The notes: a model not told the origin generated them from the sequence alone. A stretch of 64,000 nt of DNA from an uncultured Pontibacter sp. (GCF_947499215.1 NZ_CANMNI010000002.1:1178001-1242000), one strand, 5' to 3'; shown: positions 25,757 to 35,538, counted from the first letter of the stretch. Numbers and translations are program-made.

Positions 25757-26758
25757 ATGAAAGTCGTTATTCCTGTTGCTGGTGTTGGTTCTAAACTCCG
25801 TCCGCACACGCATACCCAGCCGAAGTCGCTGGTGCCGGTGGCGGACAATACGATACTGGGGCACATCGTGGAACGGCTGATTCAGGCCGGCGTACGGGAC
25901 TATGTGTTCATCATCGGCTACCTCGGTGACAAGGTGGAAAACTATGTGCGACAGAAGTATCCTGAGATCAAGGCTGAGTTTGTGGTGCAGGAGCCCCGCG
26001 AAGGACTGGGCCACGCCCTCTGGATCGCTCGTGAAACCTACCGACACGAAGACAGCGTGCTCATCATGCTGGGCGATAATATCGTGGAGGCTGACATTCC
26101 TGCCATAATTGCCTCTCCTAAATCGGTGCTTGGTGTGAAAAAAGTAGCTAAACCCTCTCTATTTGGTGTGACGGAAGTGGGGATGGATGAGTATATCGTC
26201 AAGCTGGTGGAGAAGCCTAAAATTCCGAAGTCGAACTTTGCGCTGGTAGGGCTCTACAAGATCATGCAGCCTGAGAAACTGGTGCGTTCACTGGAGCATA
26301 TTATCACCGAAAATATACGAACCCACAACGAGTACCACCTCACCGACGCGCTGATGCACATGATCCGGCAGGGAGAGAAAATGGTGACTTGGAACGTAGA
26401 CAACTGGTTTGACTGCGGACGTAAAGAAACCCTTCTGGAAGCCAATGCCAAATTGTTGCGTCACCCCCGCTTTCGTGAGCTGGATTACTCGAGCGAGTAC
26501 CCGGGCAACATCATTATACCGCCTGTAAGCATCGGTACTAACTGCAACATTACCCATTCCATTATCGGACCCAATGTGGCCATCGGGGACAATACCACCA
26601 TTTCCCGCTCTTCACTAAGCAACTCCATCATCGGGGCTTATTCCGAGCTGCAGCACGCCGTCATGCACGACTCTATCATCGGCAGCGATGCTAGTTTCAA
26701 AGGTCTCAGCCACAGCCTCAACATCGGTGACAGCACCGAGATTAACTTTGCGCAGTAG
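25757..26758 (+). CDS. Sugar-phosphate nucleotidyltransferase with left-handed beta-helix
   Basis: 333 residues. The N-terminal signature VIPVAGVGSKLRPHTHTQPK is the GxGxxLRP...PK motif of nucleoside-diphosphate-sugar pyrophosphorylases, with SKLRP for the usual TRLRP. MLGDNI and LVEKPK follow, and NWFDCGRKETLLEAN is typical of RmlA-like enzymes. From about residue 240, hexapeptide-type repeats (SIIGPNVAIGDNTTI) form a beta-helix. It makes an NDP-sugar, probably dTDP- or UDP-glucose type, for envelope polysaccharides. No other sugar genes are beside it, so the product is uncertain. Confidence 0.88.
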   Translation: MKVVIPVAGVGSKLRPHTHTQPKSLVPVADNTILGHIVERLIQAGVRDYVFIIGYLGDKVENYVRQKYPEIKAEFVVQEPREGLGHALWIARETYRHEDSVLIMLGDNIVEADIPAIIASPKSVLGVKKVAKPSLFGVTEVGMDEYIVKLVEKPKIPKSNFALVGLYKIMQPEKLVRSLEHIITENIRTHNEYHLTDALMHMIRQGEKMVTWNVDNWFDCGRKETLLEANAKLLRHPRFRELDYSSEYPGNIIIPPVSIGTNCNITHSIIGPNVAIGDNTTISRSSLSNSIIGAYSELQHAVMHDSIIGSDASFKGLSHSLNIGDSTEINFAQ

Positions 26759-26823
26759 TAGCTTGAAGATTGACGATGTATCAATTGACAGGGACCATCA
26801 TAGCATCCTTTGTCTTTTATCAA

Positions 26824-27486
26824 TTACAAAAACGTCAGTTCGTTCAGCTGGTCCAGCATCCAGCCGGTGAGGCTGTAGCGGTGGCGGTTGGCGGCGAGCA
26901 CCTCATGCGGGATGATATCGGCGCGGAAACAGGCGAGGCGACCGGCAATGGGCAGCACGTCCACTTCTTCTTCAGAGCCGTCTTCGTTGGGCAGGTATAG
27001 GCGTAGGTTGCCGCCGTTTTCGGGTAGCCAGTTTTCGTTGAGATAGCAGATAAACGACAGGCGACGGTGGTCATTGGTCTGGAACTGGTCGAGGTGGCGC
27101 TTGTATACGGTACCCGGCGGGTATACCGTGAAATGGAATTCAAAATCTTTGAGGCCCAGAAAACATGTGCGGTTAATATAGCGCATCACCTCGTGCATAC
27201 GGTCCAGAAACACCTGTGTAGGCGGCAGGGCCTGCGATGGCTCAATCCAGCGGATATAGTCGCCGCGCACCTGCTTGTCTACCGTGAACTGGTCGGCGGT
27301 GCCGATGCCTGCTTTTTTGAAAGTGCCCTGCTCCTGATGGTGCTGCAGCACCTCCAGCAGATTGCGCACTTCTTGCGGCTCCAGAAAATTATCGATGATC
27401 GCATAGCCTTTGTCAGACAAGCGGTCGGCTATCTGTTCAAACTTCTGTAATAGCTTCTCCTCTTCTACTTCTTCAATCATCTTCAA
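26824..27486 (-). CDS. 2-oxoglutarate/Fe(II)-dependent oxygenase (prolyl 4-hydroxylase type)
   Basis: 220 residues. YKRHLDQFQ gives the HxD iron ligands, CFRADIIPHEV the distal His, and HRYSLTGWM the Arg that binds 2-oxoglutarate; LSFICYLNENW is typical of the P4Hc core. The N-terminal 50 residues are helical. Known for the family: hydroxylation of proline or related residues; bacterial targets include translation factors. The substrate is unknown here. Starts at 27486 or 27480 are both possible. Confidence 0.87.
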   Translation of the reverse strand: MKMIEEVEEEKLLQKFEQIADRLSDKGYAIIDNFLEPQEVRNLLEVLQHHQEQGTFKKAGIGTADQFTVDKQVRGDYIRWIEPSQALPPTQVFLDRMHEVMRYINRTCFLGLKDFEFHFTVYPPGTVYKRHLDQFQTNDHRRLSFICYLNENWLPENGGNLRLYLPNEDGSEEEVDVLPIAGRLACFRADIIPHEVLAANRHRYSLTGWMLDQLNELTFL

Positions 27487-27711
27487 AATAGCCTAAAACC
27501 TTTATGTAAAAAGCCAGCAAATGTAATGCGCAGAAGCATCGCTTGTATATGCTGCATGCAAAGAATTTTTGGGCGGAACCAGCTGATTTTAAAGCAAAAG
27601 GAAAACTGCCCCAATAGGGCTGATAAAGAGCTTTTTGCTCTATTTTGTATAAAATGCGTATCTTAGGTGTTTGCTATACCTAAACCAAACAAATCAATAG
27701 GAAAAGCTATT

Positions 27712-29910
27712 ATGAAAAAAACAACTGTTCTTTTGCTGGCAGGCGGCCTGACCGCTGTCTCGGCCTGCAAATCCACCCAAACCGATAGTACCGCCACTGG
27801 CATGAATACCGAAACTACCACGACTGCGCCCGTAGCGGCGGCTGAAACCCAACTGAATTACCCGGAAACCAAAAAAGTAGACCACACCGACGATTACTTC
27901 GGTACCCAAGTGGCCGACCCTTACCGCTGGCTCGAAACCCACAACGAAGAAGTGGACCAGTGGGTAGAGGCGCAGAACAAAGTGACCTTCGACTACCTCG
28001 ACGACATTGAGTTCCGCGATCAGATAAAAGAGCGTCTGACCAAGATCTGGAACTATCCGAAGTATGGCGCCCCGTTCAAGAAGGGCGGTAAGTACTACTT
28101 CTACAAGAATGACGGTCTGCAGAATCAGAGCGTGCTCTACGTTCAGAACACACTGGAGAGCGAGCCGAAAGTGTTCCTCGACCCGAACAAATTCTCTACA
28201 GACGGCACAGTAGCTTTGACCGCCTTGTCATTCGACAAAGACGCGAAGTATGTTGCTTATGGCACCTCAAGCGGCGGTTCTGACTGGAACACCTACGAAG
28301 TGATGGAGGTGGCCACCGGCAAGAAGCTCGACGACAAAGTGGAGTGGGTGAAGTTCTCCGGCCCAAGCTGGCACAAGGACGGCTTCTTCTACAGCCGCTA
28401 CGACGCCCCAACAGAAGGCAACAAGCTCGCCAATAAGAACGAGTACCACAAGGTATACTACCATAAAATCGGTACGCCGCAAAGCCAAGACCAGCTGGTG
28501 TACGAAGACAAAACCAAGCCGCTCCGTAACTTCTACGGCCAAACCACCGACGACGAGCGCTTCCTGATCCTGAACGTATCGGAAGGAGCGAGCGGTGCTA
28601 ACGCCCTGTACTACCGCGACCTAAAAGATCCTAAGTCTACCATCAAGCCGATTATCGACAATTTTGAGTCGGAGTACAATGTGGTGGACAACGTAGGTGA
28701 TAAGCTGTTGGTACGGACGAACAAAAATGCCACACGCTACCGTCTGGTGCTCATCGACCCGAAGAAGCCACAGGAGCAAAACTGGAAAGTAGTAGTGCCA
28801 CAGAATGAAAATGTGATGAACGGTGTGTCGCTGGTGGGTGGCCGCATCATTGCCTCTTACATGAAAGATGCTGCCAGCGAAGTGGTGGTATACGACATCA
28901 ACGGCAAGCAACTTAACAGCGTAGAGCTTCCGGCCATCGGTACGGTAGGCGGCTTCAGCGGTGAGAAAGACGACAAAGAGACGTTCTTTACCTTCACGTC
29001 CTTTACTTATCCGCCAACCATTTACCACTACGATGTGCCGAACAACAAAGTAACGCTGTTCCGCAAGACCGAAGTGGATGTAAACACGGATGCCTACGAA
29101 ACCAAGCAGGTATTCTATACCTCAAAAGACGGTACCAAAGTGCCGATGTTCATTGTGCACAAGAAAGGCCTTGAACTGAACGGTGACAACCCGACCTACC
29201 TGTACGCTTATGGTGGCTTCAACATCTCCCTGACGCCAAGCTTTAGTATTGCGAACATGCTTTGGCTCGAGAATGGTGGCGTATACGCGATGCCGAACTT
29301 GCGCGGTGGCGGTGAGTACGGCGAAGACTGGCACAAAGCAGGTATGACGCCGAACAAGCAAAACGTATTCGACGACTTCATCGCAGCAGCCGAGTACCTG
29401 ATCGATAACAAATATACTTCTAGTGAGAAACTGGCCGTGGGTGGTGGCTCAAACGGAGGTTTGCTGGTAGGCGCCTTTATGACACAACGTCCTGAGCTTG
29501 CCAAAGTAGCTATGCCTGCCGTGGGCGTAATGGACATGCTGCGTTTCCACAAGTTCACTATCGGTTGGGCTTGGGTACCAGAATATGGTTCTTCTGACGA
29601 TGCAGCACAGTTCAAAAACCTGTATGCGTTCTCTCCATTGCATAATATTAAAGAGGGTGTAAAATACCCGGCTACATTGGTGAAAACCGCCGACCACGAC
29701 GACCGTGTAGTGCCAGCACACTCGTTCAAGTTCATCTCTGAGCTGCAAGACAAAGGCGCACCGGGCAACCCATACCTGATTCGCATCGACGTGCGTGCAG
29801 GCCACGGCGCAGGCAAGCCAACTTCATTGGTTATTCAGGAGTGGGCCGATACGTGGGCGTTCTTCTACAAGAACATGGGCGTGAACCCCTATGCGAAACA
29901 GCAGCCGTAA
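27712..29910 (+). CDS. Prolyl oligopeptidase (S9A), lipoprotein
   Basis: 732 residues from the ATG at 27712 (MKKTTVLLLAGGLTAVSAC gives a lipobox with Cys 19). A GTG at 27667 is in frame but would bury the signal. The order is N-terminal HTDDYFGTQVADPYRWLE, a seven-blade propeller, then the catalytic domain with GGGSNGGLL (Ser), DHDDRVVPAHS (Asp) and AGHGAGKP (His). This is the classic S9A signature. It cleaves after proline in short peptides, probably in the periplasm. A terminator follows the gene. Many codons are G/C-ending, as expected for a well-expressed gene. Confidence 0.95.
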   Translation: MKKTTVLLLAGGLTAVSACKSTQTDSTATGMNTETTTTAPVAAAETQLNYPETKKVDHTDDYFGTQVADPYRWLETHNEEVDQWVEAQNKVTFDYLDDIEFRDQIKERLTKIWNYPKYGAPFKKGGKYYFYKNDGLQNQSVLYVQNTLESEPKVFLDPNKFSTDGTVALTALSFDKDAKYVAYGTSSGGSDWNTYEVMEVATGKKLDDKVEWVKFSGPSWHKDGFFYSRYDAPTEGNKLANKNEYHKVYYHKIGTPQSQDQLVYEDKTKPLRNFYGQTTDDERFLILNVSEGASGANALYYRDLKDPKSTIKPIIDNFESEYNVVDNVGDKLLVRTNKNATRYRLVLIDPKKPQEQNWKVVVPQNENVMNGVSLVGGRIIASYMKDAASEVVVYDINGKQLNSVELPAIGTVGGFSGEKDDKETFFTFTSFTYPPTIYHYDVPNNKVTLFRKTEVDVNTDAYETKQVFYTSKDGTKVPMFIVHKKGLELNGDNPTYLYAYGGFNISLTPSFSIANMLWLENGGVYAMPNLRGGGEYGEDWHKAGMTPNKQNVFDDFIAAAEYLIDNKYTSSEKLAVGGGSNGGLLVGAFMTQRPELAKVAMPAVGVMDMLRFHKFTIGWAWVPEYGSSDDAAQFKNLYAFSPLHNIKEGVKYPATLVKTADHDDRVVPAHSFKFISELQDKGAPGNPYLIRIDVRAGHGAGKPTSLVIQEWADTWAFFYKNMGVNPYAKQQP

Positions 29911-29936
29911 CAGGTATAGCTGAGAATTGAAATTAG

Positions 29937-29975
29937 AAAAGCCAGTGCTGCAGGAATGTGGTGCTGGCTTTTTTT
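29937..29975 (+). terminator. Intrinsic terminator after prolyl oligopeptidase
   Basis: Stem AAAAGCCAG / CTGGCTTTT extended by wobble pairs, followed by seven T residues. Confidence 0.75.
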
Positions 29976-30042
29976 ATACTTATACCTGAAGTCCCCAAAC
30001 CTGATTCTTCCGTACCTTGCAACACGAACCATCCGACAAACT

Positions 30043-30786
30043 ATGAAATCAGTAACCGGGCAAAGTACATTTACTATCCGCTCCACCGAAACAGACCAAA
30101 ATGGCCAAGCGACTTTGCCGGCACTGGTCAGTTACATGCAGGAAGCTGCTTGGGACAATACCGCCACCATGGGCATTTCCATGTATGAGTTGTTGGAGCG
30201 AGGTCTTACATGGGTGCTGCAGCGCATGCGCGTAGAGATGTTCCGCTATCCGAAACACCGCGAAAAGATTATGGTCGAGACGTGGGCCTCAGGTCGTGAG
30301 CGGGTGTTCCTGCACCGCGACTTTAGGGTGTACAGCGTCGACCGTGAACTCTTGGGACAAGCTACTAGCGTGTGGCTGGTAATGGATGTGGTGAAGCGCC
30401 AAATGGTATCGGTGCCTGATTTTATCACGGCTGTAGAGGTGGTGCCGGGCCAGGAGCCGCTGCCTTTTGCAAAGGGGAAACTGCCACAACTGGAGCAGGT
30501 CAGTTATGAGCAGCACATGCCTGTACGCTGGCACGACATAGACTTGAACCGCCACGTCACCAACACGCGCTATCTGCAATGGGTGCTCGAAACGCTTCCG
30601 ACGGATATTCTTGAAAAGCAGCAGCTAACAGAAATAGACATTATCTTTAAGGCCGAAAGTACCCTCGGCGACACGGTAGTAGCCACCGCAGGACCAGCTG
30701 AAGCAGCTGACATATTCCTGCACAAGCTCACAAGCGCTGAAACGGGAAAAGAACTGGTGCAGGCCAGAACGAAGTTTGAGTGTTAG
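30043..30786 (+). CDS. Acyl-ACP thioesterase (double hotdog)
   Basis: 247 residues from the ATG at 30043; the frame is open upstream to 29956 but that part covers the terminator region. RSTETDQNGQATLPALVSYMQE and LTWVLQRMRVEM are typical of acyl-ACP thioesterases, and WHDIDLNRHVTNTRYLQWVLE near residue 160 carries the Asp-Asn-His-type active site of the second hotdog. It releases free fatty acids from acyl carrier protein in the cytosol. TACCTTGC at about 30012 could be a -10-like element. It stands alone. Confidence 0.9.
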   Translation: MKSVTGQSTFTIRSTETDQNGQATLPALVSYMQEAAWDNTATMGISMYELLERGLTWVLQRMRVEMFRYPKHREKIMVETWASGRERVFLHRDFRVYSVDRELLGQATSVWLVMDVVKRQMVSVPDFITAVEVVPGQEPLPFAKGKLPQLEQVSYEQHMPVRWHDIDLNRHVTNTRYLQWVLETLPTDILEKQQLTEIDIIFKAESTLGDTVVATAGPAEAADIFLHKLTSAETGKELVQARTKFEC

Positions 30787-30971
30787 AAGGTTCGAAGGTA
30801 TAAAGTCAGAAAGTAAAGGTCTCCTAAAATTTTAAGCTAAATTGCAGTAGGGCATTGCGCAAATTGCCTTATGGGGCTGGAAGACACTGTGAGGTCAACA
30901 CGTTCTCTCAGACATTATTAACCCTGAAAATTTTTAAAAATCCTACAAATCCTGATTCAGACAATACACAC

Positions 30972-31445
30972 ATGCTAAACATCAGAAAAGGAACTATAGA
31001 CGATCTACCGCAGGTACATGACTTAATCAAAGAGTTGGCAATATACGAAAAGGCACCCGACGAGGTGACCAATACTTTGGAAGATATGAAGTGGGATGGC
31101 TTCGGCGAAAATCCGATCTTTAAGTTCTTCGTGGCCGAGACTGAGCAGGGTATAGTAGGTATAGCGCTGTATTATATTGCCTATTCCACGTGGAAAGGTA
31201 AGATGCTTTTCTTAGAGGATCTGATCGTGACCGAGCGCCTGCGCCGCAGCGGCATCGGCAAAATGCTGTTCAATGCCGTAGCCCGCGAAGCCAAAGAGAT
31301 TGGCGCCAAGCGCATGAAGTGGCAGGTGCTGGACTGGAACGAGCCGGCCATCGCTTTCTACAAAAAAATAGGTGCCGACCTGAGCGGGGAGTGGTTCAAC
31401 TGCAACCTAACTGAAGAGCAGATCAAGGCTTATACCGCTGATTAA
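30972..31445 (+). CDS. GNAT family N-acetyltransferase (SAT1-like)
   Basis: 157 residues from the ATG at 30972; an earlier in-frame start at 30855 adds an unlikely tail. RKGTIDDLPQVHDLIKELA and LFLEDLIVTERLRRSGIGKML give the GNAT acetyl-CoA site (R-x-x-G-x-G/A), and WNEPAIAFYKKIGA is the usual C-terminal motif. The length and the LEDLIV motif resemble spermidine/spermine or thialysine acetyltransferases. Substrate is unproven. Confidence 0.88.
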   Translation: MLNIRKGTIDDLPQVHDLIKELAIYEKAPDEVTNTLEDMKWDGFGENPIFKFFVAETEQGIVGIALYYIAYSTWKGKMLFLEDLIVTERLRRSGIGKMLFNAVAREAKEIGAKRMKWQVLDWNEPAIAFYKKIGADLSGEWFNCNLTEEQIKAYTAD

Positions 31446-31509
31446 GGTGTAGTTCTTGCTTCGGTCTCACTATGACTTGGCAAAGCGCTTAGTGCGGCAA
31501 CAAGGGTAA

Positions 31510-31550
31510 TAAAAGAGGCCCGTGCTAAGATATAGCACGGGCCTCTTTTA
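31510..31550. terminator. Bidirectional terminator between the GNAT and DUF4286 genes
   Basis: A perfect 17-base stem (31510-31526 with 31534-31550; AAAAGAGGCCCGTGCT core) with a 7-base loop, between two convergent genes. It gives a T run in one direction and an A run in the other. Confidence 0.92.
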
Positions 31551-31567
31551 ATTTTGATTGAACTAGC

Positions 31568-31900
31568 TTACAGTTCACGCTCTGCATCCCTGCTTACAAT
31601 TTCAAGCAAAGAACGGAAAGCTACAAACTTCTCCGGATAGCGCTCCAGCACTTTGGCCTGCAGGGCGGGCGCATGGTCGCGTTGGTATTCTTCCAAATCC
31701 TCTAAGTTGCGGCAGGTGTACTGCACGGCATAGGTCGTGCCGCCATTGTCCTCTTCGTGCAGCAGGCGGGCGATCTGGTTGTTTAGGAAATAGCCAGTGG
31801 CCATTACCTCTGGTATGTGCGTGCTCTTCATCCAGTCCAGCCACTCCTCGGCCACACTGTTGTCGATGTTAATGGTTACGTTGTATATAATCATACTCAA
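31568..31900 (-). CDS. DUF4286 family protein
   Basis: 110 residues. MIIYNVTINID, HIPEVMATGYF and YAVQYTCRNLEDLEEY are typical of DUF4286, a small ferredoxin-like-fold family common in Bacteroidota. The start is M1 or the M at residue 3. Function is unknown. It converges with the GNAT gene. Confidence 0.85.
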   Translation of the reverse strand: MSMIIYNVTINIDNSVAEEWLDWMKSTHIPEVMATGYFLNNQIARLLHEEDNGGTTYAVQYTCRNLEDLEEYQRDHAPALQAKVLERYPEKFVAFRSLLEIVSRDAEREL

Positions 31901-31993
31901 AATTACGATTTTAGCAGCTTTTTGTCAGGTATAGGTTTTAATATTTGTAAAAAAGCAGACCGCTATACCTGAAAAGCATCTGCCTGCCAGCCG

Positions 31994-33235
31994 TTACAAT
32001 GGCTCCATGTAGTTCAGGTCCTTGCCGTATGTTTCGTCCAGCGTCAGGATGGAGTAGATAGCGATGGCCAGACAAAGCACGGCGAGCAGTATAGCACCCG
32101 GTACCAGCCCGACGCCGTCTTTTAGGTAGGTGAAGGCGATGGTGAGCGGTACCACCGCGCCCCGCACGAAGTTAGGAACGGTGGTAGTGACAGTAGCCCG
32201 GATGTTGGTGCCAAACTGTTCAGCCGCTATGGTTACAAACACAGCCCAGTAGCCCCCTGCAAAACCCAGTGCTACACACAGGGTATAGAAAGCGGTCAGA
32301 CTGAACTCCCGGCCCATTAGGTATATGCCAATAAAAATACCGGTGAGCAGCAAAAAGGCCAGCACAATGTGGCGGCGGCTCTGGAAGCGTTGGCTCAGGA
32401 AACCACTGGCAAAATCACCGAACACCAAACCGAGGTAGCAGAAGGAAACAGCTCGTGCCGCCGACACCGTGTCTTTTACACCCAGTGCCACCCCAAACTC
32501 AGGCGAGAAAGTGATCAGAATTCCCACCACGTACCAGATCGGTACACCAATCAGGATGCATTTCAGGTATTTCCAGAAACGTTTGGCATTGGTGAAGAGC
32601 GACAAAAAATTACCCCTAGTCACATTGGTCTGCTTCAAGTTGTTGAACATGCCCGACTCGTATACCCCCACCCGCAGCAAGAGCAGCAGCATACCCAGCC
32701 CACCACCTATAAAGTAAGCCGTCCGCCAGCCAAAGTACTCGCCCACTATACCTGCCAGTATGGCCCCGGATATACCTATTGTAGCCACTACCATGGTGCC
32801 ATAGCCACGCTTCTCTTTAGGCAGCACCTCTGATACCAGCGTTATACCTGCACCCAACTCACCTGCCAACCCCACACCCGCTACAAAGCGCAGTACCGCA
32901 TACATGGGGATGGTCGTTACAAAACCGTTGAGTATGTTGGCAATGGAATAGAGAAAGATAGAGCCGAACAAAACAGAAAGCCTGCCTTTCTTGTCGCCAA
33001 GCACACCCCACGCGATACCGCCCACGAGCATACCTGCCATCTGCATGTTCAGGAGCATTACCCCGTCTTCCAGCAGTGCATTCGGGTCGGTTACGCCCAG
33101 CGACTGCAGGCTGGGTATACGCACAATACTGAACAGCACGAGATCGTAGATATCCACAAAATAGCCGAGAGCCGCTACGATGACGGCTGTGTTGAAGAGG
33201 TAATGCTTTTGAGGGGATGATTGCAGGGTGGGCAT
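31994..33235 (-). CDS. MFS transporter (sugar/metabolite:H+ symporter-like)
   Basis: 413 residues with about 12 hydrophobic segments. The loop 2-3 motif GDKKGR (G-x-x-x-D-x-x-G-R type), and the region LRFVAGVGLAGELGAG, identify the major facilitator superfamily, near the metabolite:H+ symporter branch. It is in the inner membrane. The substrate cannot be read from the sequence and the gene stands alone. Confidence 0.88.
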   Translation of the reverse strand: MPTLQSSPQKHYLFNTAVIVAALGYFVDIYDLVLFSIVRIPSLQSLGVTDPNALLEDGVMLLNMQMAGMLVGGIAWGVLGDKKGRLSVLFGSIFLYSIANILNGFVTTIPMYAVLRFVAGVGLAGELGAGITLVSEVLPKEKRGYGTMVVATIGISGAILAGIVGEYFGWRTAYFIGGGLGMLLLLLRVGVYESGMFNNLKQTNVTRGNFLSLFTNAKRFWKYLKCILIGVPIWYVVGILITFSPEFGVALGVKDTVSAARAVSFCYLGLVFGDFASGFLSQRFQSRRHIVLAFLLLTGIFIGIYLMGREFSLTAFYTLCVALGFAGGYWAVFVTIAAEQFGTNIRATVTTTVPNFVRGAVVPLTIAFTYLKDGVGLVPGAILLAVLCLAIAIYSILTLDETYGKDLNYMEPL

Positions 33236-33361
33236 AAGGTTCAGGGTATGACAGCTTTAAATATAGCGTTTTGCCGATAACTATGAAAGACTATGCCTTA
33301 GAGGTGCTATCTTTTGATGATTTCTCTTAGATTAGAGTTCAGAATTCAATTAGATAAAACC

Positions 33362-33991
33362 ATGCAGGATATTGGTAAGAAACTTCAATTCAAATCAGGG
33401 TGGCAGGTGCTGGTGCTTAACGCACCGACAGGTATAGCCGAGGCTTTGCAAGTCCAAGGTATGGAAGTGCATACGACCCCTGCCATAGGTACAACTTATG
33501 ATGCCGTGCAGGTATTCGCTACCAACAGTCGAGAATTGAACTACTATGTGCCGATGGCCGTGCCCTCACTTAAGCGCAATGGTTTGTTCTGGGTGGCTTA
33601 TCCCAAGAAGACCTCTGGTATAAAGTCGGACCTGAACCGCGATCATGGCTGGGAAGCGGTATCGGACTTAGGTTATGCTCCGGTTAGGCAAGTGGCGGTG
33701 GATGATATATGGTCATCGCTGCGTTTCAAGCACGAGTCAGAAAGAAGCACGCCGTCCAAATTTGGGGTGGATGCACCGGGTATAGACCGAAAGACCCGCA
33801 CTGTGGAAATTCCGCAAGACCTGCGTGAGGCACTGGAATCGGTAGGTTTACTGGAAACATTCGAAAAGCTGGCTTTCACCCACCGCAAAGAGCATGTGCT
33901 GGCCATACAGGCAGCCAAGCATCCCGACACGCGGTCTAAACGGATTGGCAAGACCATTGAAATGCTGATGGGGCAGCAGGTGCGCCGCTAA
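33362..33991 (+). CDS. YdeI/OmpD-associated family protein
   Basis: 209 residues from the ATG at 33362 (MQDIGKKLQFKSGW); the frame runs upstream to 33314. The C-terminal 60 residues (DLREALESVGLLETFEKLAFTHRKEH, then RSKRIGKTIEMLMGQQ) match the YdeI/OmpD-associated domain also named 'bacteriocin-protection'. The N-terminal part is a DUF3052-like fold (LNAPTG, FWVAYPKKTSG). Function is not established. Confidence 0.8.
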   Translation: MQDIGKKLQFKSGWQVLVLNAPTGIAEALQVQGMEVHTTPAIGTTYDAVQVFATNSRELNYYVPMAVPSLKRNGLFWVAYPKKTSGIKSDLNRDHGWEAVSDLGYAPVRQVAVDDIWSSLRFKHESERSTPSKFGVDAPGIDRKTRTVEIPQDLREALESVGLLETFEKLAFTHRKEHVLAIQAAKHPDTRSKRIGKTIEMLMGQQVRR

Positions 33992-34046
33992 ACAGGTATA
34001 GAGCTCGCTGCAGATGTAGGCTATAAGAGGCGTAGGTATAAAAGCG

Positions 34047-34081
34047 AAAGACCGCAGCAGGTATAGCCCGCTGCGGTCTTT
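34047..34081. terminator. Terminator between the YdeI-like and lipoprotein genes
   Basis: Stem AAAGACCGCAGC / GCTGCGGTCTTT followed by TT; the loop contains the AGGTATAG motif. Convergent genes lie on both sides. Confidence 0.85.
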
Positions 34082-34106
34082 TTAATTTACTGTAGATATA
34101 CCTTAG

Positions 34107-34661
34107 TTATTGAATGATCACATCAAAGTCAACTTCCACATCGGTTTCACCGGCAATAGAAGCGCCTGTTTTGAGGCCTCCCGGCTGGTGCTTCAGCACT
34201 ACTTGCAGTTTGCCTGTTCCAGCGTTTGCACCAGTTGTGACCGTCGCTTCCAATCCAACAGGACGGTTGTTAGCATCCATGTCAGTGATTTGCACATTCA
34301 TGTCTGTATCATTAGTCAATGAGTTGTAGTTGTAGATGAACAAATGCTCATTGCCATTCTGTCTAATCTCAGGCGTTCTATCTACAGCAGGTGTTTTGCT
34401 CTCATCCGAAAGGGTAATAGTGGCGTTATAGGTTGTATTAGCCTTTAGCGTAAGCGGGGCATCTTGCACATTGTTACCAGTGGTGTTGCGGATAGTCGCT
34501 TCTGCATCTTGACCTTTGCCATCATCAACGAGCGATAGTGTAACGGTCGTAATTACTTCGCCCTCATCAATCGGATCCGGATCATCGTCGTCGCAGGAAG
34601 TGGTAAATAGCAGGGTTCCCATCAGCAAAAACGCGAGATACGGTCTCAATAGCTTGTTCAT
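34107..34661 (-). CDS. Lipoprotein, paralogue of the adjacent metal-locus lipoprotein
   Basis: 184 residues from the ATG at 34661 (MNKLLRPYLAFLLMGTLLF, lipobox TTSC, Cys 24); the frame is open to 34724, but that tail is not needed. After an Asp-rich stretch (DDDDPDPIDE) come EVITTVTLSLVDDG and VVLKHQPGGLKT, and GETDVEVDFDV ends the chain. It shares this layout and several motifs with the gene at 34907-35476, so the pair is a tandem duplication. The family is often labelled 'type 1 periplasmic binding fold' in Flavobacteriia, a name I recall but cannot confirm. Likely an outer-membrane lipoprotein. Confidence 0.75.
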   Translation of the reverse strand: MNKLLRPYLAFLLMGTLLFTTSCDDDDPDPIDEGEVITTVTLSLVDDGKGQDAEATIRNTTGNNVQDAPLTLKANTTYNATITLSDESKTPAVDRTPEIRQNGNEHLFIYNYNSLTNDTDMNVQITDMDANNRPVGLEATVTTGANAGTGKLQVVLKHQPGGLKTGASIAGETDVEVDFDVIIQ

Positions 34662-34858
34662 ACAAATTAATATTTCGTGATAATAATTATAAATTAAAAT
34701 ATAAGTATAGACAATTTTACACAAATGTACGACAGGTCATCCGGATTTGCCCTATGGCTATACGGCTAATATCCGAATTTATACCATTTATCCATACGTA
34801 ATTGTCCATCTGATCTACTTGAAAAGCACCTATTTACATGATGGTAAGCTTAAGTTGT

Positions 34859-34890
34859 AAAAAAACGGACACCATGGCTGATGTCCGTTT
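34859..34890 (-). terminator. Terminator after the His-rich lipoprotein gene
   Basis: Stem AAACGGACA / TGTCCGTTT with a 10-base loop; on the minus strand a run of seven T residues follows. It separates the two paralogous lipoprotein genes. Confidence 0.85.
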
Positions 34891-34906
34891 CTATTGCTAT
34901 ACCTGT

Positions 34907-35476
34907 TTATTGGAGCGTGATTGAATAGGTTACATCCACATCTGTTTCACCGGTATTGACTGTACTGTTATCTGTTTTCAGGCCACCCGGCTGGTGCTTG
35001 AGCACCACGTGAAGCGTGCCTGCTTGCGCAGTTTGCGAGGTTTCGATAGTACTTTCCAGACCGATTGGACGGTTGTTGCTGTCACGGTCGGTTTTCGTTA
35101 CCGTAACTAGCCCTGCGGGTGAAGGCTCAAAGAAAAGCTCATGCTCGGCGCCTTCCGCTCTGATCTCGGCTGTGAGATCCTCCGCGTCATGTGAGTCGTC
35201 CATCAGTGTGATGTTGGTGTTATACACAGTGCCTGCCTGTAGCACTACATTGGCAGGCGTCATCACAGGATCATCGCCACCCCTGCCGTCAACGTCGCGG
35301 TAAGTGGCCGTGATAGGCGTGCCGCCATCTTGTGGAGTCATAGTAAGTGTTACTGTCGTAATCAGTTCCCCTTCTTCGTGGCTATGTGGCTCATCTCCAT
35401 GGTCGTCGCATGAAGTGAATGCCAGAAGAGAGCCAGCGAGTGCAAGTGTCAAGTATGGTCTGAATATTTTGTTCAT
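34907..35476 (-). CDS. His/Asp-rich lipoprotein of the TonB receptor locus
   Basis: 189 residues. Lipobox FTSC (Cys 23), then the metal-ligand-rich N-terminus DDHGDEPHSHEEGE. The rest is beta-rich and matches its paralogue downstream: ELITTVTLTM, NRPIGLEST, VVLKHQPGGLKT and GETDVDVTYS. It lies 62 bases after the TonB receptor gene in the same direction, so it is probably co-transcribed. The His and Asp groups suggest metal binding, likely zinc; this is inference from composition and location. Confidence 0.78.
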   Translation of the reverse strand: MNKIFRPYLTLALAGSLLAFTSCDDHGDEPHSHEEGELITTVTLTMTPQDGGTPITATYRDVDGRGGDDPVMTPANVVLQAGTVYNTNITLMDDSHDAEDLTAEIRAEGAEHELFFEPSPAGLVTVTKTDRDSNNRPIGLESTIETSQTAQAGTLHVVLKHQPGGLKTDNSTVNTGETDVDVTYSITLQ

Positions 35477-35538
35477 GATGATTCGTATTTAGATGATTTT
35501 TTAAAAACTTAAAATGATTTGATAAAGAAGAGACAGGC